This document shows positions 58,707-64,000 of a stretch of DNA of 64,000 nt, one piece after another. Numbering within the stretch: position 1 is the stretch's first letter; each line of letters begins with the position of its first letter. The notes beneath the pieces are model-generated. The model was not told the DNA's origin, ran no database searches, and worked only from the letters and a program-made list of their open reading frames with translations. The translations under genes and the position numbers were made by a program. This DNA is from Devosia indica (GTDB lineage Bacteria; Pseudomonadota; Alphaproteobacteria; Rhizobiales; Devosiaceae). The DNA is taken from positions 1 to 64,000 of the forward strand of contig NZ_PYVZ01000016.1 of assembly GCF_003056405.1 (NCBI RefSeq), given 5' to 3'.

Positions 58707-60130
58707 CCGGCTGCCGCCAGCTCCGACCAGCTCTGGCGCTTGCGATAGATTGTCGAGGGACTGATTTCCAGCGCCGCCGCGGCCATGGAAATATTGCCTC
58801 CAAACGTGGCGATGGCATCCTCGATTATGCGCTGTTCCTGCTGCCACATGGGCAGCACGGTGCGCTTCTCGCAGCGGGGCGCCTCGACCGGCGCCGGCAT
58901 GGAGACCCGTGACTCGATGTCGGCTGCCTCGATCATGTCCGTGGTGATCTGGCCACCATCGAACATGACCACCAGCCGGCGCACCAAATTCTGCAATTGG
59001 CGCACATTGCCCGGCCAGTCAGCCGCTGTCAGCCGCTGCGCGGCGTCCGGGGTGACATCGGAGAAGCTCTTGTGCTCCTCCTGGGCATAGCGCGCGAGAA
59101 AATGCCGGGTCAGCAGCATGATGTCGCTTGGACGCTGCCGCAGGGGTGGCAGATGTATCGGCAGCACATGCAGGCGATAGAACAGATCTTCGCGGAACTG
59201 CCGGTCGGCAATCATCTGCATGGGATTGCGATTGGTGGCGCAGATCACCCGCACATCCACCTTTCGGGCCGCTGTCTCGCCAACACGCGACAGGCAGCCG
59301 CTCTGCAGGAACCGCAACAGCTTGGATTGCAGCGACAGGTCGAGTTCGCCCACTTCGTCAAGAAACAGCGTGCCACCATCGGCCAGCTCGGCGGCGCCCT
59401 TGCGGTCTTCATGCGCGCCGGTAAAGGCGCCACGCACCACGCCGAACAATTCGCTTTCCATCAGGTCGCGGGGGATGGCCGCGCAATTGATCGCCACGAA
59501 CCGGTTGCCGGCCCGCGGGCCCCGGCTGTGCAGCGCCTCGGCACAGACATCCTTGCCCGTCCCGCTTTCCCCGGTGATGAAGACCGGGGCCGCAGAGGCC
59601 GCCACCCGGCCGATCTGCTCGTAGAGAAACTGCATGGCGCTGGACGCGCCGACAAAGCCGGCGAAATCGGAGATTTCGGGCTCGGGGGTGACTTCCACAC
59701 CCAGCGAGCGCGGCCGGCCATGGCGCTGCGCCAGTTCGGCCAGTCGTCCGGCCAGCGTGCTGCCCCCCGCCGGCTTGGCGAGATAGTCATGCGCGCCCGC
59801 ACGCATGGCGCCCAGGGCAGCACTTACCGAACCGCTATCGGCCACCGCCAGAATCAATGCCCCATTGGCCAGGCGCACCAGGCGGCTCATGGCGTCTTCC
59901 ACATTGGCCGCCAGATCGCCCAGGCTGGCCAGTTCGCAGATGATGACGTCATACCGCAATTTGCGCAGGTGGTCCGCCGCCTCGCGGCCGGTACCGGCAT
60001 GGGTGATCTGCGGAGCGACCAGCAGGGCCTCGGTCAGTTCGGCGCTGGTCTGGCGCGCGCATGCGGCATCGTGGTCGATCAGCAGAAGCCGGCCGCACAG
60101 CACATTGTCGCTTCCGCTCGTCTTCGTCAT
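58703..60130 (-). CDS. sigma-54-dependent Fis-type regulator with atypical receiver
   Basis: A 475-aa NtrC-family protein. The N-terminal receiver starts LLLIDHDAACARQT, but at the phosphorylation site reads DVIICELASLGDL, with Glu (residue 66) where Asp is normal; the Lys of YLAKPAGG is kept. The AAA+ domain is complete: GESGTGKDVCAEA (Walker A), GAFTGAHEDRKG (contact with sigma-54), GGTLFLDEVGELDL (Walker B) and FREDLFYRLHVLPI. A Fis HTH (EDAIATFGGNISMAAAALEISPSTIYRKRQSW) ends it. Glu may mimic phosphorylation, making it constitutive. The ATG at 60130 is used; an upstream TTG is unlikely. Divergent from the ROK gene. Confidence 0.92.
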   Translation of the reverse strand: MTKTSGSDNVLCGRLLLIDHDAACARQTSAELTEALLVAPQITHAGTGREAADHLRKLRYDVIICELASLGDLAANVEDAMSRLVRLANGALILAVADSGSVSAALGAMRAGAHDYLAKPAGGSTLAGRLAELAQRHGRPRSLGVEVTPEPEISDFAGFVGASSAMQFLYEQIGRVAASAAPVFITGESGTGKDVCAEALHSRGPRAGNRFVAINCAAIPRDLMESELFGVVRGAFTGAHEDRKGAAELADGGTLFLDEVGELDLSLQSKLLRFLQSGCLSRVGETAARKVDVRVICATNRNPMQMIADRQFREDLFYRLHVLPIHLPPLRQRPSDIMLLTRHFLARYAQEEHKSFSDVTPDAAQRLTAADWPGNVRQLQNLVRRLVVMFDGGQITTDMIEAADIESRVSMPAPVEAPRCEKRTVLPMWQQEQRIIEDAIATFGGNISMAAAALEISPSTIYRKRQSWSELAAAG

Positions 60131-60251
60131 GCCGCTATATACCTTGCTCCGTCCGCAACCGGACCGTTCTTGTGGTTGGGTCAAGTGTTGTCGATTAGGG
60201 TAAATATTCCGTTCTTGCCTCCGCCGGCCAAACAGCGTTTATCTCTGCGCC

Positions 60252-61472
60252 ATGCGTGACCTCCCCGATCAGGATGTGTTCGAACCAATCGTGCGCGGCA
60301 TTACCCAATCGGGGGTGCGGCTGGCCAATGAACGCGCGGTTCTGACCCTGATTGCAGGCATTCCCGGCGTTTCCAATGCCGACATCGCGCGCCGCTCCGG
60401 GCTTGGCCCTCAGACCACGGCGCGCATCCTGACCGATCTCGAATCACGCGACCTCATCATTCGCGGCGAGGTGCTGCGCGGGCGGCGCGGCCAGCCTGCG
60501 ACCCCTTACCGCCTCAATCCGCAGGGCGGGTATTCGATAGGGGTGGAAATCGGCTGGCAGCATGTCGAGATCCTGCTCCAGAATATTGCCGGCCAGCCCA
60601 TCGCGGTCACGCGGCGCTGCCATGACTTTCCCAATCCCGAGGCCATTTTCGCCGAAATCGCTGCCGACGTCGAAACGCTGCTCTCGGGACTGACCAATGA
60701 CCAGCGCGGGCGCGTCGCAGGCATCGGGGTGACCTCGCCAGGCAATTTTGGCCCTTTGCTGGCCCATATCGGTGCGCCCCCTTGTGCGATCGACGCCTGG
60801 GCCAAGATCGATGTGGGGCCGCGCCTGGCAGAGGAAACCGGCCTGCCCGCGCTTTGGGTCAATGATGGCAGTGCCGCGGCCTGGCGCGAGATCACCGCGC
60901 ACCCGACGCCGCGTCCCAAAGGCCTGGCGAGTTTTTTTGTCGGAACCTTTGTCGGCGGCGGGGTCGTCTCCGAGGGCGCACTCGTTGAAGGGCCCTATGG
61001 CAATGGCGCCGACCTGGGCGCGCTCGTCGTGCACGACCGGGCAGGCATGCCCGCCTATCTGCACCTGACCGCATCACTTCACGCCCTTGTTCTCAAGGCC
61101 ATCGATGCCGGTCATGCCGTGCCCGTTGGATCGCCTCGCAAATGGGACTGGGCCGGACTGGCGCCGGTGGTGACGCAATGGCTCGACGATGCGGGCCATG
61201 CGCTGGCGCAAGCCATTCTGAGCACGGCGGCAATGACCGAGGTGGATATTGTTGCGCTCAACGGCGACCTGCCCGAATCGATCTTGTCGCGCCTTGTTGA
61301 CTCCACCAGCGCCCATCTTGCCCGGTTTCCGGTTCTGCTGGCCCATCGCCCGCGACTGACGACGGGTCTGGGCGGTCCCTCGGCTGCAGCATTCGGCGCG
61401 GCGCAATTGCTGCTGTTTCGGCGGCATTTTTCGCGCGCCTGGGAGTTGTTTGACCCTGCACAGGACAAATAG
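60252..61472 (+). CDS. ROK-family transcriptional regulator
   Basis: A 406-aa protein with an N-terminal winged helix (LTLIAGIPGVSNADIARRSGLGPQTTARILTDLESRDLIIRGEV) and a C-terminal ROK sugar-kinase-like domain (YSIGVEIGWQHVEILLQNIAG; GIGVTSPGNFGP; WVNDGSAAAWRE; FFVGTFVGGGVVSEGAL). The GTFVGGG segment is the ROK equivalent of the phosphate loop, but the zinc-binding Cys cluster of NagC-type members is not apparent. Such proteins sense a sugar and repress catabolic genes; the target is not obvious nearby. Confidence 0.92.
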   Translation: MRDLPDQDVFEPIVRGITQSGVRLANERAVLTLIAGIPGVSNADIARRSGLGPQTTARILTDLESRDLIIRGEVLRGRRGQPATPYRLNPQGGYSIGVEIGWQHVEILLQNIAGQPIAVTRRCHDFPNPEAIFAEIAADVETLLSGLTNDQRGRVAGIGVTSPGNFGPLLAHIGAPPCAIDAWAKIDVGPRLAEETGLPALWVNDGSAAAWREITAHPTPRPKGLASFFVGTFVGGGVVSEGALVEGPYGNGADLGALVVHDRAGMPAYLHLTASLHALVLKAIDAGHAVPVGSPRKWDWAGLAPVVTQWLDDAGHALAQAILSTAAMTEVDIVALNGDLPESILSRLVDSTSAHLARFPVLLAHRPRLTTGLGGPSAAAFGAAQLLLFRRHFSRAWELFDPAQDK

Positions 61473-61547
61473 GCCGGGGAGAGCGTATTTGCGGTGCTTT
61501 TTCCCAAGTGTCGGGGGTGCTAAGTAAAACAGGCCGAATCCCGGCGA

Positions 61548-62840
61548 ATGACAAGGGGTTTCAGGTCCGCCGTGCAGGCACTTGTGTATTCGTTCATTGC
61601 GCTATCCGCAGCCGGATTGGGGGCATTGGCCTATTTTGGTCTCACCTTCACCCCGGCCAATGCGATTCTTGTCGCGGTGGTTTTCGGCTGCGCCTGTGTC
61701 GTGCTGATGGAACGTGTGCTGCGCCAGCGCGCGGAAAATCGTCTCGAACGGGCCATCGAGGACTTGTCCAGGCTGCTCTCGACCGATGCCCAGGCCGGCG
61801 CCGTTCTGGGGCAGCGCATCAATGCCATTGCCGATCTCAATCCGGGCCAGCGGCTGGAAACGGTTGAGGCCGATATTTCCGTGCTCGGCACGGTCATTCG
61901 CCAGGTGGCAGAGGCGGTGGCGGAAGTCGAGGCCAAGCTGGCCAAGGTCAATGCCGCGCGCCCTGCTGACACCCGCCCCTCCGATGCGCGCATGATTGCC
62001 GCGCCACCGCCTGCCCCAGCTACGCCAATCGTCGTGCCGGACCCCGAGCCGGTCATTCCGCTCGAAGTCCTGCGCCAGGCCATCGAGGAAAACCGTCTCG
62101 TCCACCATATCCGGCCGATTGTGCGCCTGCCGCAGCGCCGCGCGATTGGCTACGACCTGGTACCCAGGCTGATGCTCGAAGATGGCGAACTGGCTGACGC
62201 GCCTGACTTCATGCCCCGTCGCGGCGGCAAGGACGTTGTCCGGCTTATCGAGGGAACCGGGCTGGTTGAAGCTGTGGCAATTGCCCGTCGCTCGCGCACA
62301 GGCGGCCGGCCGGCCGTTCTGCATATGCCGCTGTCGCGGGCCAGTCTTGGGGACGAGGCGTCAGCCGAGCAATTGCTGGCGACGCTCGATGCCAATCGCG
62401 CCATTGCCGACGCTTTGACGTTCCTGGTGAGCGAGAGCGACTGGCTGGACTTGACCACGCGCGAACGTGCCGTGGTGGAGCAGATTGCACGCAAGGGCGC
62501 CGGGTTCTCCATCGCCCGCATGAAATCGCTGCGCATCGATCTGGCCGATGCCGCCGCGCTTGGTGTGCGGTCCTTGCGGGTCGACGCCGCCAGCTTCATC
62601 GAAAGACCGGACAGGTTCACCGATTTCCACATCTCCGACATCGCCAACTACATGGCGCGCTTCGAAGTCTCGCTGCTGGCGACCGGCATCACCAGTGAAC
62701 GGCAGATCGTGGAACTGCTCGACAATGACATCCTGCAGGTGCAGGGCGACCATATCGCGGCTGCCGGTCCGGTCCGCAGTGATCTGGTCCTTGAGCCGGC
62801 CCGTGCCTCCGCCCAGCCTCTACGCCGGGCGGAGCTGTAA
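61548..62840 (+). CDS. membrane protein with degenerate EAL domain
   Basis: A 430-aa protein: two N-terminal membrane helices (LVYSFIALSAAGLGALAYFGL; NAILVAVVFGCACVVLM), a helical coiled-coil region (about 60-130; LERAIEDLSRLL, VAEAVAEVEAKLAKVNA), a Pro/Ala linker, and an EAL fold from about residue 170. The phosphodiesterase residues are lost: EALxR is YDLVPR, the DDFG pair is in ARMKS, and EGIET is TGITS. It is therefore expected to bind c-di-GMP or a partner, or simply to signal, rather than to hydrolyse. Weak ribosome site. It converges on the chemoreceptor gene. Confidence 0.85.
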   Translation: MTRGFRSAVQALVYSFIALSAAGLGALAYFGLTFTPANAILVAVVFGCACVVLMERVLRQRAENRLERAIEDLSRLLSTDAQAGAVLGQRINAIADLNPGQRLETVEADISVLGTVIRQVAEAVAEVEAKLAKVNAARPADTRPSDARMIAAPPPAPATPIVVPDPEPVIPLEVLRQAIEENRLVHHIRPIVRLPQRRAIGYDLVPRLMLEDGELADAPDFMPRRGGKDVVRLIEGTGLVEAVAIARRSRTGGRPAVLHMPLSRASLGDEASAEQLLATLDANRAIADALTFLVSESDWLDLTTRERAVVEQIARKGAGFSIARMKSLRIDLADAAALGVRSLRVDAASFIERPDRFTDFHISDIANYMARFEVSLLATGITSERQIVELLDNDILQVQGDHIAAAGPVRSDLVLEPARASAQPLRRAEL

Positions 62841-62855
62841 CACCTTGCCAATCGT

Positions 62856-64000
62856 CTAGCGGCCGAAGCCGCCGACGGCCCGCTTGAGCCCACCCAGCAG
62901 CCGTCGCGCCCCGCTTTGCGCAGGCTCTTCGACAACGCCTGGCTCGCCACCGCTGCGTCCCAGACTGAAGATGCCGATCACCCGGTCCAGTTCTGCCGCC
63001 TGGACTTCGGTCTGTTCGATCGCGGCATTGGTTTCTTCCACCAGGGCCGCATTGTGCTGGGTCATTTCATCGAGCTGACGCACGGCGACATTGACCTCTT
63101 CAATAGCCGAAGCCTGTTCGCGGCTGGCCCGCGCCATGCCCTCAAGCAAGCTCGCATTCGCACTGATCCCGCTTTGTACGGCAAGCAGGCGCTCAGCCGC
63201 TTCGGCCACCAGCTTCGATCCGCCCTGCACTTCATTGGCGCTCTGTTCGATCAGCACCTTGACCTCCGAAGAGGCTTCGGCGGCACTCTGCGCCAGACGC
63301 CGCACTTCCACGGCAACCACGGCAAAGCCCTTGCCCGCCTCGCCAGCCCTTGCGGCTTCTACCGAGGCGTTCAGCGCCAGCAGGTTGGTCTGGAAAGCGA
63401 TGTCGTCGATCAGCCCGATAATGTTGGATATCTTGGCCGAGGACTGGGTGATCCGCTCCATGGCGCTGTTGGCCTGGCCCATCACGGTGCCGCTGGCCTC
63501 GGCTTCGGTCGACACGATACGGGCCTGTTTGCTGGCATTGGCAGCCTCCACGGCGTTCTGCGCCACGGTATCGCGCAATTGCTCCATGGTGGCCGATGTT
63601 TCCTCAATGGTAGCGGCCTGCCGTGTCGTGCGTTCGGAGAGATCGTTCGCGCCCGAGAGGATTTCGCCCGTTGCGGTCTTGAGCGCGCCCGAGGTGTCGC
63701 GCAACTGGCTGATGATCTCCCCCAACTGCTCTGCCACCCCATTGGTATCGGTCTTGAGCCTGTCGAAGGCACCCTTGTAGGTACCGGTCACCCGCAGGCT
63801 GAGATCGGCCTTGGCCAGCGCCGCCAGGACCTCGCCGGTTTCCCCGATGCCGCGATCAACCGTTGCGAGCAGCTCGTTGACATTGCTCGCCAGCCGCTTG
63901 AGGTCCGGGTCGGACAGGTCGGTATTTGCCCGAAGCGTGAAATCGCCCTCAATGGCCGCGCCGACCACGCGGTCGATATCGGCCTGCAGTTCCTGCATGC
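62856..64000 (-). CDS. methyl-accepting chemotaxis protein, N-terminal part outside the window
   Basis: At least 380 residues of a chemoreceptor, still open at the right edge. The visible start carries HAMP/P2-like repeats ([44 protein letters not shown]), then a signalling domain with the conserved hairpin tip [44 protein letters not shown] and a long heptad-rich coiled coil. The tail [20 protein letters not shown] is basic and glycine-rich. It would feed CheA; no che genes are in the window. An ATG at 63998 is not necessarily the true start. Confidence 0.95.
   Translation of the reverse strand, partial: MQELQADIDRVVGAAIEGDFTLRANTDLSDPDLKRLASNVNELLATVDRGIGETGEVLAALAKADLSLRVTGTYKGAFDRLKTDTNGVAEQLGEIISQLRDTSGALKTATGEILSGANDLSERTTRQAATIEETSATMEQLRDTVAQNAVEAANASKQARIVSTEAEASGTVMGQANSAMERITQSSAKISNIIGLIDDIAFQTNLLALNASVEAARAGEAGKGFAVVAVEVRRLAQSAAEASSEVKVLIEQSANEVQGGSKLVAEAAERLLAVQSGISANASLLEGMARASREQASAIEEVNVAVRQLDEMTQHNAALVEETNAAIEQTEVQAAELDRVIGIFSLGRSGGEPGVVEEPAQSGARRLLGGLKRAVGGFGR

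Overview
The window looks like a chromosomal segment of an alphaproteobacterium of the order Hyphomicrobiales, quite possibly Devosia-like (inference). The grounds are high GC with C/G-ending codons, the hisS-hisZ-hisG order with a long alphaproteobacterial HisRS and short HisG, a tRNA-His with A73 and no encoded G-1, a CIRCE element plus RpoH-type promoter before groESL, short GC-rich palindromic intergenic repeats, and gene families such as DUF1499, SCO/TlyA, alpha-E/ATP-grasp and PdhS/CbrA-like PAS kinases.

The left edge (1 to about 2985) is accessory. It holds the start of an HPP-family membrane protein, a C-terminal fragment of an IS481-type transposase, a GNAT toxin/DUF1778 antitoxin pair with a clear palindromic operator, an AlkB-like dioxygenase, and a 3' tRNA-Phe fragment that probably marks the end of an integrated island. 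From about 3200 on, the content is ordinary chromosomal genes.

3.2-14.9 kb: a GAF-GGDEF-EAL protein, a 51-aa membrane protein, uxaC, an APH-type kinase, a CAP-domain lipoprotein, SCO/tlyA, a histone-deacetylase-like enzyme with xseB, a Sua5-type synthase, a DnaJ-class co-chaperone, pdxH and a DUF1499 protein. 14.9-28.9 kb: glpK-glpD with candidate GlpR repeats, an AEC transporter, an operon of circularly permuted ATP-grasp, alpha-E and a cysteine-less transglutaminase-like protein, a hydroxyacid dehydrogenase, a cupin, a GNAT, a GH13 alpha-glucosidase, an AbrB-like membrane protein and an M20 amidohydrolase. 29-41 kb: etfBA, tyrB, a transaldolase-like aldolase, apbC, a GH1 beta-glucosidase behind a LacI-type operator, a UPF0149 protein and a complete peptide ABC transporter operon.

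41-64 kb: a PAS histidine-kinase-like protein that has lost its phosphoacceptor histidine, tRNA-His, a TadG-like VWA protein with inserted repeats, an L,D-transpeptidase, a single-domain response regulator, a structured untranslated region, hisS-hisZ-hisG with a 52-aa membrane protein, a glycosyltransferase, a TSUP permease, an orphan BrnA-like antitoxin, groESL, a DUF427 protein, an EamA transporter, a sigma-54 regulator with Glu at the phosphorylation site, a ROK regulator, a degenerate EAL membrane protein and a truncated chemoreceptor.

No complete defence locus, CRISPR array or secondary-metabolite cluster is visible. The most unusual content is a set of signalling proteins that keep their fold but have lost catalytic residues (kinase, receiver, EAL, transglutaminase), the tRNA-His/HisRS pair, a codon-usage shift inside hisS, and two small membrane proteins too short for routine calling.
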